A stretch of 64,000 bases of DNA from Cryobacterium adonitolivorans (GCF_004402695.1 NZ_SOFL01000008.1:153059-217058), one strand, 5' to 3'; numbered from the stretch's first letter, positions 52,557 to 61,930 are shown. A program made the numbers and translations. Notes: generated from the sequence alone by a model not told the origin.

Positions 52557-55340
52557 TTAATCGTTCCTCTGTCGCGAGATCGGGTCGTGCGGCTGTTCCT
52601 CGATGAAGGTGGCGCCGAGGATCTCGCGCACCACGGCCTCGCCGTAGCGCTGCTTCTCGGCGAACGCCGGTGAACGCCGGGCGGAGGCGCCCTGCGCTCC
52701 CGCGCCGCGCTGGGCGGATGCGGTGGGCGCGGATGGTGCGGATGGTGCGGATGCGCTGGGCGCCTGCTGCTGGTGGGGAGTCGGCTGCGTGGCCGGCCGG
52801 GAGCCACGGGTCGGCTCCGGGGGTGCGGAGAACTGTTGTGGGTCAGGGGGGAGGTCGTCGTAGGGCGGCGGCTCCTCGTCGAAGGGCGGCTCGAAGTCGG
52901 GCTCGGGCGCGTAGTCATACGCCGGGGCGGACTGCGGCGCAGTCTGGGGCGCGGCGGATGGCGGTGACGCTGCCGGGGTGGCGGCCGGGGCGCGCGTGGC
53001 GGCCGGGGAATCGGCGCCGGCGGGTGCGACGGCCGGTGCGCTGATGGGCGCAATGGCCGGGATGGTGACGGATACGCCCGCGGGCGCGCCCAGGACGGGG
53101 GCGACCATGGCTGGTTCGCTTGCCGTGGTCTCGGCGGCGGCCAGGGCGGCAGTAGATCCGGGGATGACCACGGTGGCCCAGCCCGTGGAGGTGGTCGGCG
53201 GCGCCAGGGTCGCGGTCGCTGTGCCGGTGCCTGTGGCCGGGCCGAAGTCGGAGGCGGCGCCGCTGGACGGGCCACCGAACGCGGCCGAGGGCACGTTGAT
53301 AACCGCGGCTGGGGTCGGCGGGGTGCTCGCCGCCGGAGCGCCCTGAGGCGTCTTGGTGGAGGGCGCCGAGTTGGAGGAAGCCGAGTTGCTTGGTGCCGCG
53401 GCGGAGGGGGCCGAGCCCGACGTTGAGCTGGAGGGCGACGAGCCGGACGTCGCTGCCTTGACGGAAGCCGTGTTGGTGGGAGCCGCGATCGAGGAAGCCG
53501 ACCTGACCGGCGGCGTGGCGGCCGCACCGGCGGGCGGCGGGGTGGGGGCCGTGCCGGTGCCCGCGGTCGGGGTGATGGGCGCTGGGGCGAAGGTCTCGGA
53601 GTCGGCGCGGGCGATGAACTTCACCCGCAGGCCGAGCACCTTCACGATGGCGCCGCGGAGGAACTCGCTGACACCCTGGCCGGGAGCCTGCTGGGCCTTG
53701 AAGCCCTGCATGTCCTGCTCGCTGGGGAAGGACAGCACCAGAACGTCTTCACCGCGCAGGTCAAGCACCCGGGCGGTGTACACCACGAGCCAGGCGCTGA
53801 GCTTGACCTCCTTGACGGCCTGGAGGATCTGCGGCCACGCGTCCTTGATCTGCGCCAGGGTGACCGGACCGACGGGCACGACGTGGGCCGCGGGCGGCGC
53901 TGTCGCCACGGCGGGAACGGGAACGCCGGCGGTGGGGCTGGCACCGGTGACGGGGCTGGTGTCGGCGGCCGGGCTGGTTGCTGCGGCGGGCGCGGCGGAC
54001 TCGACCGGGACGGCAGCGGGGGTCCCCGGGGCCCGGGTTGCCCAGCCCTGGGCTGCGGGAGGGACGGAGGTCGTCGTAGCAGCCGGCGGGGTGGCGGGAA
54101 CTGTCGCGGGGGTGCGCGGGGCCGGTGCTGCGGCGGCGGGAACGGCCGCGGCCGCGGCATCCGTGGTGCCGCCGTCGACGCCGATGCGGCGCTCGAGGCG
54201 TTCGACGCGGGCGAGGGCGCCACGCGTGGTGTCGTCGGTGGCGGGGATGAGCACGCGCGCGATCATGAGTTCGAGGTGCAGACGCGGCGAGGTGGCGCCG
54301 GTCATCTCGGTGAGGGCGGCGTTGAGGATGTCGGCGGTGCGGCTCAGTTCGGCGGGACCGAACTTGGAGGCCTGCACGTGCATGCGGTCGAGCTCGTCCT
54401 GCGGCACGCCGCGGAGCACGGCCGCGGCCGCGGCGGCGCTGGTGGCGGCCACGATGATGAGGTCGCGCATGCGCTCGAGCAGGTCCTCGACGAAGCGGCG
54501 GGGATCCTGGCCGGTCTGGATGACGCGGTCGACGGCGTCGAAGGCGGCCGAGGAGTTGCGGGCGGCGATGGAGTCGATGGCGTCGTCAAGCAGGGTCGCG
54601 TGGGTGTAGCCGAGCAGGGCCACGGCCCGCTCGTACTCGATCGCGTCGGTCTCGGAGCCGGCCATGAGCTGGTCGAGCAGTGAGAGGGTGTCGCGGGGCG
54701 AGCCGCCGCCGGCACGCACCACGAGCGGCAGCACGCCGGGTGCCACGGTCATGTTCTCGCTGTCGCAGAGCTGCTGCACGTAGTCGAGCATGGGCGCCGG
54801 GGGCACCAGCCGGAAGGGGTAGTGGTGGGTGCGCGAGCGGATGGTGCCGATGACCTTTTCGGGCTCGGTCGTGGCGAAGATGAACTTCACGTGTTCCGGC
54901 GGCTCTTCGACGATCTTCAGCAGCGCATTGAAGCCCTGTGGGGTCACCATGTGCGCCTCGTCCAGGATGAAGATCTTGTAGCGGTCGCGGGCCGGCGCGA
55001 AGATGGCGCGTTCGCGAATGTCACGGGCGTCGTCGACACCGTTGTGGCTGGCCGCGTCGATCTCGACCACGTCGAGGGAGCCGCTGCCGTCGCGGGAGAG
55101 CTCGACACAGCTGGGGCAGACGCCACACGGTGTGTCGGTGGGGCCCTCGGCGCAGTTGAGGCACCGGGCGAGGATGCGGGCGGAGGTGGTCTTGCCACAG
55201 CCCCGGGGTCCGCTGAAAAGGTAGGCATGATTGACCCTGTTGGTGCGCAGGGCGGTCATGAGCGGATCGGTCACCTGGGACTGACCGATCATTTCGGCAA
55301 AAGTCTCTGGCCGGTAACGGCGATACAGGGCGGTAACCAC
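52557..55340 (-). CDS. dnaX: DNA polymerase III subunit gamma/tau
   Basis: A 927-residue clamp-loader ATPase. ALYRRYRPETFAEMIGQ at the N-terminus, Walker A SGPRGCGKTTSARI, zinc cysteines CLNCAEGPTDTPCGVCPSC, and DEAHM Walker B. Domain III ends near residue 370; the remaining half is mostly Ala/Pro/Ser/Thr-rich, with one conserved block (about 480-560, LAQIKDAWPQILQAVKEVKLSAWLVV). GTG 55340 is fixed by the conserved start; the frame is open far upstream but crosses pseudogenes. It is longer than usual because of the low-complexity tail. Confidence 0.95.
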   Translation of the reverse strand: MVTALYRRYRPETFAEMIGQSQVTDPLMTALRTNRVNHAYLFSGPRGCGKTTSARILARCLNCAEGPTDTPCGVCPSCVELSRDGSGSLDVVEIDAASHNGVDDARDIRERAIFAPARDRYKIFILDEAHMVTPQGFNALLKIVEEPPEHVKFIFATTEPEKVIGTIRSRTHHYPFRLVPPAPMLDYVQQLCDSENMTVAPGVLPLVVRAGGGSPRDTLSLLDQLMAGSETDAIEYERAVALLGYTHATLLDDAIDSIAARNSSAAFDAVDRVIQTGQDPRRFVEDLLERMRDLIIVAATSAAAAAAVLRGVPQDELDRMHVQASKFGPAELSRTADILNAALTEMTGATSPRLHLELMIARVLIPATDDTTRGALARVERLERRIGVDGGTTDAAAAAVPAAAAPAPRTPATVPATPPAATTTSVPPAAQGWATRAPGTPAAVPVESAAPAAATSPAADTSPVTGASPTAGVPVPAVATAPPAAHVVPVGPVTLAQIKDAWPQILQAVKEVKLSAWLVVYTARVLDLRGEDVLVLSFPSEQDMQGFKAQQAPGQGVSEFLRGAIVKVLGLRVKFIARADSETFAPAPITPTAGTGTAPTPPPAGAAATPPVRSASSIAAPTNTASVKAATSGSSPSSSTSGSAPSAAAPSNSASSNSAPSTKTPQGAPAASTPPTPAAVINVPSAAFGGPSSGAASDFGPATGTGTATATLAPPTTSTGWATVVIPGSTAALAAAETTASEPAMVAPVLGAPAGVSVTIPAIAPISAPAVAPAGADSPAATRAPAATPAASPPSAAPQTAPQSAPAYDYAPEPDFEPPFDEEPPPYDDLPPDPQQFSAPPEPTRGSRPATQPTPHQQQAPSASAPSAPSAPTASAQRGAGAQGASARRSPAFAEKQRYGEAVVREILGATFIEEQPHDPISRQRND

Positions 55341-55415
55341 GAGGTCAATCGTACTTGCTGCCGCTGACACCCCGATTGGTTCGTGCACAGGGCTCCCCGC
55401 ACCGCGTGTGGGACG

Positions 55416-55483
55416 CGAGTTGCCCCCGTGCGGACGAGTTGCCCCGGCGGACCTGCGCAACTCGTCCGCGGCGGGGCAACTCG
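55416..55483. repeat. 68-bp palindromic repeat, family B, upstream of dnaX
   Basis: Outer arms CGAGTTGCCCC/GGGGCAACTCG (11 bp, perfect) and inner arms GCGGACGAGTTGC/GCAACTCGTCCGC (13 bp, perfect). This is the most intact copy. It abuts the end of the recognisable GH35 fragment. Compare 36504 and 51875. Confidence 0.8.
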
Positions 55484-55486
55484 GCG

Positions 55487-55675
55487 GGGCTGAGGCACGA
55501 AGCGGGCGAGGGTGTTCTCTGTGCCGTGCAGGCAGAGGATGACCACCTCGTTCTCGGTACCGAGCACCGGGCCGGGCACGTAGAGGGTGGTCTGCGGGCC
55601 GCGGTCCCAAAACCGGCCGAGGCTGAACCCGTTGCTCCAGGCGTGCCCCTTGCCCCAGCCCTCGGTGCTGAGCAT
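55487..55675 (-). pseudogene. beta-galactosidase (GH35) C-terminal fragment
   Basis: About 62 codons whose product includes GKGHAWSNGFSLGRFWDRGP and TTLYVPGPVLGTENEVVILCL. This is the C-terminal galactose-binding-like end of a GH35 beta-galactosidase; the whole catalytic part is missing. The frame then runs into the 68-bp palindrome without a proper stop. It meets the LacI fragment head to head at 55674, as if one deletion removed the 5' ends of two divergent genes. Confidence 0.75.
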
Positions 55676-56225
55676 GCGCACCCTCGACGCCGTCACCGGC
55701 GCCGTGAAGCGGCTCCCCGAGCAGGCTGTGGACGGCATCGTGATCATCATGGAAGCGCACATCCTGGACCGGATCGATGTGACCGTACCGACCGGTGTGC
55801 CCGCCGTGATCGTTGACTCCGACGCCGGTGAGCGCTACACGGTGGTCGACACCGACCAGACCGAGGGCGCCCGGCTGGCCACCCAGCACCTGCTCGACCT
55901 CGGGCACCGCACGGTCTGGCACATCGCCGGACCGGAGTCGTCCTTCTTCGCCTCGAACGATTAGAGGGCCCTCGGCGTGATGCGGGCCATGCACGAGGCC
56001 GGCCGGTCGGTGCCCGCCGAGGCAAGCGTGGTCGGCTTCGACGACGTGCGCGAGGCGGATGCCTTCTGGCCGCCGCTGACCACCGTGCACCAGGACTTCG
56101 GCCAGGTGGGGCGGCTGTGCATCGAGAAGCTGCTGCTCCAGATCGACTCTGCCGTGGGCCCCGGCACCACCATCGTGCCCACGCACCTTGTGGTGCGCGC
56201 GAGCACGGCGTCCCCGCCCAGCTAG
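55674..56225 (+). pseudogene. LacI-family regulator, deleted and interrupted
   Basis: The DNA-binding domain is missing. The frame starts within the sugar-binding domain (AVDGIVIIMEAHILDRI, VPAVIVDSDAG, QTEGARLATQHLLDLGHRTV). It then lacks roughly 50 residues between HIAGPESS and FFASND, where an in-frame TAG (55962-55964) replaces the Gln of the usual SNDQMALG motif. After the stop the same frame continues as RALGVMRAMHEAGRSVP and SVVGFDDVREADAFWPPLTT to TAG 56225. This is clearly non-functional. Confidence 0.88.
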
Positions 56226-56535
56226 CTACCCGCTCAACTGGTCGAGCCTGCCGACGCCATGCGCTGGGTGTCGCAGTAGACCCGGCGAGACGACGTGCGG
56301 CACGGGATAATACCCCTCGTTTGGGGTTGCCACTACCCCCTCCTCCGGCGGTAGAGCGAATCCGTCTGCAGCTCTAAATAGACGGTGAAATCGCCGATTC
56401 GTCACGGAAAAAAGCCAAGTTAGCGGATTCTCTCAGAGTGCTTGTAATTGAGCTAGAGCCGACAGAGGATATTCGCATTGCGACACAGACGTCGAGGGTC
56501 GGCGTCTCTCACACATCGATTTTTCAAGGAGTGTC
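56226..56535. other. 310-bp regulatory interval before the stress operon
   Basis: No gene. The right part (56350-56535) is clearly richer in A/T than its surroundings, as expected for a promoter region of the operon that starts at 56536. TTGTAA at 56442 and GATATT at 56468 are possible promoter elements but the spacing is poor. ACCCC/GGGGT near 56315-56330 can form a small hairpin. Confidence 0.4.
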
Positions 56536-57240
56536 ATGTCGAACATTTATCCACCATCCGCACCGGGCACCCCGGACCTCGACGCCCGCGCGGCGTCAGA
56601 CAGCGGCCCCGATGCCAAGGAGCGCGCCGCCGAGGTGAAGGACACCTCCGTCGCCGCCGGCCAGCACGTTGCCGGCGTCGCCAAGGACGAGATTCACCGC
56701 GTCGGCAGCGAGACCAAGCAACAAGCCAAGGACCTGTACCGCCAGACGCAGAGCGAACTCGCCGACCAGGCCGCCTCGCAGCAGAAACGAGTCGCGTCCG
56801 GCATCCGCACGCTCGGTGATGAACTCGGGTCGATGGCGGATTCGTCTGAAACTCAGGGTGTTGCCAGCGACCTCGCCCACCAGGCCGCCTCGCGTGCCGC
56901 CGGAGTCGCCGACTGGCTGGACCAGCGCGATCCGGGTTCGCTGCTCAACGAGGTCAAGGGCTTCGCCCGCCGCCGGCCCGGCACCTTCATCGCCATCGCC
57001 GCCGTCGCCGGGGTCCTGGCCGGGCGCCTCACCCGCTCGGTGATCGCCGAGAGCAAGGAATCCTCTGAGAGCGGCACCGGCGGCGGCACGCCGTCCGGTT
57101 CCAACCCGCAGGCCGGCGTCGGCACCCCGAGCGCGTACGGCGGTCAGCCCGGGGTCGGGACTCCCCCCGCAACGCCCAGCGGCGTCGGGACCCCGCTCGC
57201 GGCTGAGTACCCGGAATATCGGGAGAACCGCAATGAGTGA
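56536..57240 (+). CDS. unknown envelope-stress protein, one membrane segment
   Basis: A 234-residue protein: acidic, Ala-rich helical N-terminal part (residues 20-150) with heptad-like Lys/Glu/Gln spacing as in apolipoprotein/LEA-like proteins, one membrane segment (about 153-170, TFIAIAAVAGVLAGRL), and a Gly/Pro/Thr-rich tail with repeated GVGTP units. AAGGAG precedes ATG 56536. It heads the operon with Holin-X and DUF3618 genes and overlaps the next gene by eight bases. Likely inner-membrane, general-stress protein; function unknown. Confidence 0.8.
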   Translation: MSNIYPPSAPGTPDLDARAASDSGPDAKERAAEVKDTSVAAGQHVAGVAKDEIHRVGSETKQQAKDLYRQTQSELADQAASQQKRVASGIRTLGDELGSMADSSETQGVASDLAHQAASRAAGVADWLDQRDPGSLLNEVKGFARRRPGTFIAIAAVAGVLAGRLTRSVIAESKESSESGTGGGTPSGSNPQAGVGTPSAYGGQPGVGTPPATPSGVGTPLAAEYPEYRENRNE

Positions 57241-57649
57241 CCTGCCCACCCCCTCTGAACGTAAGGCGGCAGACACCTCGCTGGGCGACCTGCTCGGCGA
57301 GGTGACTCGCGACGTGTCCATTCTCATGCGCCAGGAAGTCGAACTGGCCAAGGCGGAGGTCAAGCAGTCTGCTACCCGCGCCGGCAAGGGTGCCGGGATG
57401 CTCGGCGGAGCCGGCTACGCCGGTCACCTGACCGTGCTCTTCCTGTCGTTCGCGGCCTGGTGGGGGCTCGGGCATGTCATCGACATCGCCTGGGCCGCAG
57501 TGATTGTCGCCGTCGTCTGGGCCATCGTGGCCGCCGTGCTCTTCGTGCTCGGACGCAACGAGATGAAAACCATCAAGGGCGCGCCCGAGACCGTCGACAC
57601 CCTGAAGCAGATCCCTGACGCACTGAAACGAAACGAGGAAAACCGATGA
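57233..57649 (+). CDS. Holin-X family membrane protein (PF07332-like)
   Basis: A 138-residue protein of the actinobacterial Holin-X/YqjE-like group. The N-terminus has LGDLLGEVTRDVSILMRQEVELAKAEV, the usual helical signature; two membrane segments follow (about 62-82 and 85-108), then a basic tail. Despite the family name these proteins are chromosomal envelope proteins, not phage holins. It overlaps its neighbours on both sides. Confidence 0.85.
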   Translation: MSDLPTPSERKAADTSLGDLLGEVTRDVSILMRQEVELAKAEVKQSATRAGKGAGMLGGAGYAGHLTVLFLSFAAWWGLGHVIDIAWAAVIVAVVWAIVAAVLFVLGRNEMKTIKGAPETVDTLKQIPDALKRNEENR

Positions 57650-58224
57650 GCACCTACGACACGAACAGCTCCGACCCAGAGGTCCTGCGGCAACAGATCG
57701 AGGAAACCCGCCGGGGCCTGGGCGCCGACGTGGACGCCCTGGCCGACAAGGTCACCCCGGGCAAGATCATGCAGCGCCAGACCACCAAAGTACGAGGAGC
57801 TTTCTCCTCTGTGAAGGACAAGCTCATGGGTTCAGCATCCGACGCCGGCGACTCCTTGGGCGGGGTGGCCGATGAGGCTTCCGGCCTTGCCCACAACGCC
57901 GTCGACAAGGCAAAGGGCAACCCGCTTGCGATCGGCCTGATCGCGTTCGGTGTGGGTTGGTTGGCGTCGTCGCTGATACCCGCCAGCACCGCCGAGACGA
58001 GGATCGCGGCGAACGTGAAGGATGCCGCTGAGCCGCTGGTCCACGAGGTCACCGACGTAGCAAAGGAGATGGGTGAGAACCTCAAGCAGCCGCTCGCCGA
58101 CGCCGCCGACGCCGTCAAGGGCACCGCAACGGATGCCGCCGAAACTGTGAAGTCCGAAACGACCTCGTCCGCAGAAGACGTGCGGGACACTGCGAAGCAC
58201 ACCGGTTCGGGCGCCCTCGGGTAG
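57646..58224 (+). CDS. DUF3618 domain protein
   Basis: A 192-residue protein. The N-terminal block DPEVLRQQIEETRRGLGADVDALADKVTPGKI is the DUF3618 signature. One membrane segment (about 87-105) is followed by a long Ala/Lys/Glu helical tail with LEA-like repeats (KDAAEPL, ADAADAVKGTATDAAETV). The start overlaps the previous stop (ATGA). Holin-X and DUF3618 genes are usually neighbours in actinobacteria, and these proteins are thought to shape or protect the membrane; the function is not established. Confidence 0.88.
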   Translation: MSTYDTNSSDPEVLRQQIEETRRGLGADVDALADKVTPGKIMQRQTTKVRGAFSSVKDKLMGSASDAGDSLGGVADEASGLAHNAVDKAKGNPLAIGLIAFGVGWLASSLIPASTAETRIAANVKDAAEPLVHEVTDVAKEMGENLKQPLADAADAVKGTATDAAETVKSETTSSAEDVRDTAKHTGSGALG

Positions 58225-58272
58225 CTGCGGAACCCGCACCATCCGCTCGACGATCGCGAGGAGATATTTCCG

Positions 58273-59337
58273 GTGGCCAGCAACGAGACCCACGAGAAGA
58301 AGGACCATGCTCCCTCGCCCGACGATTCGCGCAAGCCGGATTCGCCGGGTGAGGTGAGCAAGCCGTCCTGGAAATACGCGATACGGAAGACGTTTCGCGA
58401 GTTCTCCGCCGACCAGTGCACCGACATCGCAGCGTCGCTGACCTACTACGCCGTCTTGGCGCTGTTCCCAGCGCTGATCGCGCTCATGTCGCTACTGGGC
58501 GTCTTAGGCCAGGGAGAGCGGTCCGTCGACACCATCCTCAACCTCGTCAACCAGGTAGCTCCCGGCGGCACGGCCGACATGCTGCGCGAACCGCTCGCGC
58601 AATTCAGCTCGTCACCGGCCGCCGGGTTCGCCCTGGTCTTCGGCATTGTGCTGGCCATCTGGTCGGCATCCGGCTACGTCGGCGCGTTCAGCCGGGCCAT
58701 GAACCGGATCTACGAAATCGAGGAGGGCCGGCCGTTCTGGAAACTGCGCCCTATGCAGCTCTTCGTGACTATCGTCTCGATCCTGCTCATCCTCATCATG
58801 CTGGTGATCCTGATCGTTTCCGGGCCCGTCACGGATGCGGTGGGCAGCGCCCTCGGTCTCGGCGAGACCGTGCAGATCGTGTGGTCCATCGTGAAGTGGC
58901 CGATCCTGGCCCTGGCCGCTGTGCTGATCATCGCGATCCTTTATTACGCGACCCCGAACGCCAAGCAGCCGAAGTTCCGCTGGATCAGTCTGGGCGCCCT
59001 GCTGGCGCTGATCACCCTGGTGATCGCGTCGTTCCTGTTCGGGCTCTACATCACGAATTTCTCCAACTACGACCGCACCTACGGATCGCTCGCCGGCGTC
59101 ATCGTGTTCCTGCTCTGGCTCTGGATCGCCAATCTCGCCCTGCTCTTCGGTGCCGAGTTCGACGCCGAACTCGAGCGCGGCCGCCAACTCCAGGCCGGCA
59201 TCGCAGCCGAGGAGGACATCCAGTTGCCGCCGCGGGACACCCGCAAGAGCGACAAAGCAGCAGAGAAGGACCGCGCGGACGTGGCCACCGGGCGGCGCCT
59301 GCGCGAGGAGAGCGGCGAGGGCCGCGACACCGACTGA
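58273..59337 (+). CDS. YihY/BrkB family membrane protein
   Basis: A 354-residue inner-membrane protein with six predicted membrane segments. FREFSADQCTDIAASLTYYAVLALFPALIAL and DRTYGSLAGVIVFLLWLWIANLALLFGAEFDAEL are the family's N- and C-terminal blocks. A charged cytoplasmic tail follows. Members were once called ribonuclease BN but are more likely transporters or envelope proteins. GTG 58273 has GAGGAG upstream. It is transcribed with the DUF3618 gene 48 bases before. Confidence 0.92.
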   Translation: MASNETHEKKDHAPSPDDSRKPDSPGEVSKPSWKYAIRKTFREFSADQCTDIAASLTYYAVLALFPALIALMSLLGVLGQGERSVDTILNLVNQVAPGGTADMLREPLAQFSSSPAAGFALVFGIVLAIWSASGYVGAFSRAMNRIYEIEEGRPFWKLRPMQLFVTIVSILLILIMLVILIVSGPVTDAVGSALGLGETVQIVWSIVKWPILALAAVLIIAILYYATPNAKQPKFRWISLGALLALITLVIASFLFGLYITNFSNYDRTYGSLAGVIVFLLWLWIANLALLFGAEFDAELERGRQLQAGIAAEEDIQLPPRDTRKSDKAAEKDRADVATGRRLREESGEGRDTD

Positions 59338-59394
59338 GTCTGAGCCCGAGCCCGGCCGGTTCGACCGTCGACACACCCCGATGAAAGGAAGACC

Positions 59395-60351
59395 ATGTAT
59401 TTCCACGTGCAAAACCTCATCCACGACATCGTCCAGGACGAGCCGGATCCGGCCGCGGCCAACGCGCTGCAGGAGGGCTTGGGTGGGCAGTTCGGTGAGA
59501 TGCGCACCATGATGCAATACCTGTTCCAGTCTATGAACTTCCGGGGTCCCGCAGCGAAGCCGTATCGCGACCTGATCCAGGGCATCGGCACCGAGGAGAT
59601 CAGCCACGTCGAACTCATCGGCACCACCATCTCCCGGCTGCTGGATGGCTCGCCCGGCTACCAGGGCAAGGTCACCGACCCGCTGGACAAGGCCGGTTCC
59701 GGCGGAGCGGTTCCCCTGGAAATCGCCCTCGACCACGGCAATATCCACCACTACCTGGTCGGCGCGCAGGGCGCACTGCCGGTCGACGCCGTCGGCAACC
59801 CGTGGAGCGGCAGCTACGTGTACAATTCCGGGAACCTCGTGCTCGACCTGATCTACAACCTCATGCTGGAGTCCACCGGCCGGCTGCAGAAGTGCCGCAT
59901 CTACGAGATGACCGACAACAAAACGGCACGATCCACGATCTCTTACCTGATTGTGCGCGACCAGGCCCATGAGAACGCCTACGCCAAGGCCCTGGAATCC
60001 TTGGGCGTGAACTGGAACACCCTGCTGCCAATCCCGAAGACCAACGCCGAGAAGTTCCCCGAGGTGAAGAAACTGCTCGACCTCGGCCTGCAGAGCAAGC
60101 AGTACACCTTTGATCTCGCCGGTCAGTCTGAGGCGGGAAAGATCTTCCAGGGTTTGTCCCCTTCGAAGGACGGCACGAGCCTGGTCGCTGACGAGCAGGC
60201 TCCCACGGGGGTACCGTCGGTGATCGCCCCCGAACGGATGGAGGAGTTCGCCCCCGGCCTGGACCCGGCATTGCTGGAGCTCATCCAGGCCACTGCTGAC
60301 ATGGAGATGGCCGAGGTGCACGTGTCCTTCGGACCCGCGAAGAAGAAATGA
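59395..60351 (+). CDS. manganese catalase
   Basis: A 318-residue ferritin-like dimanganese catalase that destroys hydrogen peroxide without heme. Metal-ligand regions are GGQFGEMRTMMQYLFQ (Glu), GTEEISHVELIG (Glu, His), LESTGRLQKCRIYEM (Glu) and RDQAHENAYAKAL (His). C-terminal length is normal. ATG 59395 follows AAAGGAAG. It overlaps the alcohol dehydrogenase gene (ATGA). Confidence 0.95.
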   Translation: MYFHVQNLIHDIVQDEPDPAAANALQEGLGGQFGEMRTMMQYLFQSMNFRGPAAKPYRDLIQGIGTEEISHVELIGTTISRLLDGSPGYQGKVTDPLDKAGSGGAVPLEIALDHGNIHHYLVGAQGALPVDAVGNPWSGSYVYNSGNLVLDLIYNLMLESTGRLQKCRIYEMTDNKTARSTISYLIVRDQAHENAYAKALESLGVNWNTLLPIPKTNAEKFPEVKKLLDLGLQSKQYTFDLAGQSEAGKIFQGLSPSKDGTSLVADEQAPTGVPSVIAPERMEEFAPGLDPALLELIQATADMEMAEVHVSFGPAKKK

Positions 60352-61523
60352 AAGCCCTCACCTGGCAGGGCAAGCGGCACGTCTCGATCGAAGAGGTGCC
60401 TGACCCGGTCCTCGAGAAACCGACAGATGCGCTCATCCGGATCACCTCGACGGCCATCTGCGGGTCAGACCTGCACCTCTATGAGGTGCTCGGGCCGTTC
60501 CTCTCCCCCGGCGACGTCCTCGGGCATGAATCGATGGGAGTCGTCGAGGAGGTGGGCGCGGCCGTGCGTTCCCTCCGTCCCGGCGACCGGGTGGTCATCC
60601 CATTCGTGATCGCCTGCGGCGACTGCTTCATGTGCCGGCGCGGGCTCACGACCCAGTGCGAGACCACCCAAAACCACGCCCACAACACCGGGGCCTCGCT
60701 GTATGGCTACACCGAATTGTACGGTTCGGTGCCGGGCGGCCAGGCGGAACGGCTACGGGTGCCGCTGGCCGACGCCAACGCCCGCAAGGTGGGCCACGAC
60801 CTGCCGGATGAGCGCTACCTGTTCCTCAGCGACATTCTGCCGACAGCCTGGCAGGGCGTCGCTTACGCCGAGCTGCCGGAGGACGGCGTGCTCGGGGTGC
60901 TGGGGCTCGGCCCGGTGGGGCAGTTCGTCGGCCGGATCGGCCGGTACCTGGGACACCGGGTCGTGGCGGTCGACCCGGTGCCAGAGCGGCGCCTGATGGC
61001 GGAGCGGTACGGGATCGAAACCCTGGACCTTACCGATGACGTGCTCGAGCGGCTGCGGGATACCACCAGCGGCCGCGGCCCTGACTCGATCGTGGACGCC
61101 GTGGGCCTGGAGGCGCACGGCTCCCCCGGCACCGGTTTCGCCCAGGCCGCGGTCGGCCTGCTGCCGGACCCCGTAGCGAAAAAGGTGCTGGACACCGCGG
61201 GGATCGATCGGCTCAGCGCCATGCACCTCGCCTTCGAGGCGGTGCGTCGTGGCGGCACAGTGTCCCTCAGCGGGGTGTACGCCGGCGTGGCCGATCCCAC
61301 CCCCATGCGGACCCTGTTCGACAAGCAGGTCAGCATCCGGATGGGCCAGTGCAACGTGCACAGCTGGTTGGACGATCTGGTGCCGCTGGTGGAGGACCCT
61401 GCCGACCCGCTGGGAGTCGAGGACTTGATGACGCACCGGGTGCCGCTGGAGCGCGCGCCTGAAATGTACGAGCTGTTCCAAAAGAAGCAGAAGGGCTGTA
61501 TCAAGGTCGTCCTCACCCCGTGA
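60348..61523 (+). CDS. zinc-dependent alcohol/formaldehyde dehydrogenase
   Basis: A 391-residue medium-chain dehydrogenase of the glutathione-independent formaldehyde dehydrogenase-like group. Catalytic zinc ligands are Cys in AICGSD and His-Glu in GHESMGVVEEVG; the structural zinc motif is CGDCFMCRRGLTTQC; the cofactor loop is LGLGPVGQFVGRI, and VDPVPERR suggests NAD. The start overlaps the catalase stop by four bases. It probably detoxifies aldehydes or serves as a redox enzyme in stress. Confidence 0.92.
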   Translation: MKALTWQGKRHVSIEEVPDPVLEKPTDALIRITSTAICGSDLHLYEVLGPFLSPGDVLGHESMGVVEEVGAAVRSLRPGDRVVIPFVIACGDCFMCRRGLTTQCETTQNHAHNTGASLYGYTELYGSVPGGQAERLRVPLADANARKVGHDLPDERYLFLSDILPTAWQGVAYAELPEDGVLGVLGLGPVGQFVGRIGRYLGHRVVAVDPVPERRLMAERYGIETLDLTDDVLERLRDTTSGRGPDSIVDAVGLEAHGSPGTGFAQAAVGLLPDPVAKKVLDTAGIDRLSAMHLAFEAVRRGGTVSLSGVYAGVADPTPMRTLFDKQVSIRMGQCNVHSWLDDLVPLVEDPADPLGVEDLMTHRVPLERAPEMYELFQKKQKGCIKVVLTP

Positions 61524-61758
61524 GGCGGCCCTCGTCGGGATGCTCGGTTAGGCGTGTTGCCCCAGTTCGGCCAGCAGGCCGGGCAAGTCCGACAGGATCT
61601 CGCGTGACTGCGTTCACTCTGAAGCGACAGCGGCGCCGTCGCGGATGTGTGCGCGGTGACGCTCACACCAGCCGTGACCAAGTGGGACACATCGGTGTAG
61701 CTGGCCACCGGCAGAGCGATTGCCCGTTGTCGCGAACCAGCCGGCTGATGGAGGGCGT
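61524..61758. other. decayed interval with short coding-like pieces
   Basis: No intact gene. On the minus strand short pieces look coding but lie in different frames: REILSDLPGLLAELGQHA ending in TAA near 61550, and QRAIALPVASYTDVSHLVT near 61690. They could be the remains of a gene whose start is the histidine-phosphatase piece next to them, but the fit is not certain. Confidence 0.3.
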
Positions 61759-61930
61759 TCAACAGAGGTTGATCCCCGGTCCGGTGAGCGGTACATCCGC
61801 GCCGCGCAGTGGCATGTCGACGATTTCGGAGTCAGCGGCTTGGCGGCGGTGGCGGCCACGTTCGCCGCGCTCTCGCCGTGCCAAACGAGCAGCACCGACG
61901 CCGCGCCGCCGCTCGCGCGACATGGGGGGA
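61759..61930 (-). pseudogene. histidine phosphatase family, frameshifted fragment
   Basis: The frame with VLLVWHGESAANVAAT matches the start of a phosphoglycerate-mutase-type phosphatase, except that the catalytic RHG reads WHG. A shift of one base then gives DSEIVDMPLRGADVPLTGPG, the expected next block, which ends at TGA 61759. The rest of the domain is absent. Loss of the Arg, the frameshift and the truncation all argue for a dead gene. Confidence 0.65.

Noticed and set aside
55340..55420. A signal-recognition-particle RNA gene near dnaX, as in some genomes.
   Set aside because: The conserved SRP loop sequence was not found in the interval, which consists of a palindrome and pseudogene scar.
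55341..56186. An open minus-strand frame that would extend dnaX upstream by 282 codons.
   Set aside because: It crosses the LacI and GH35 relics and a palindrome, and the conserved DnaX N-terminus begins at GTG 55340.
57233..57649. Holin annotation as a sign of a prophage.
   Set aside because: The Holin-X family is chromosomal in actinobacteria and no other phage gene is present.
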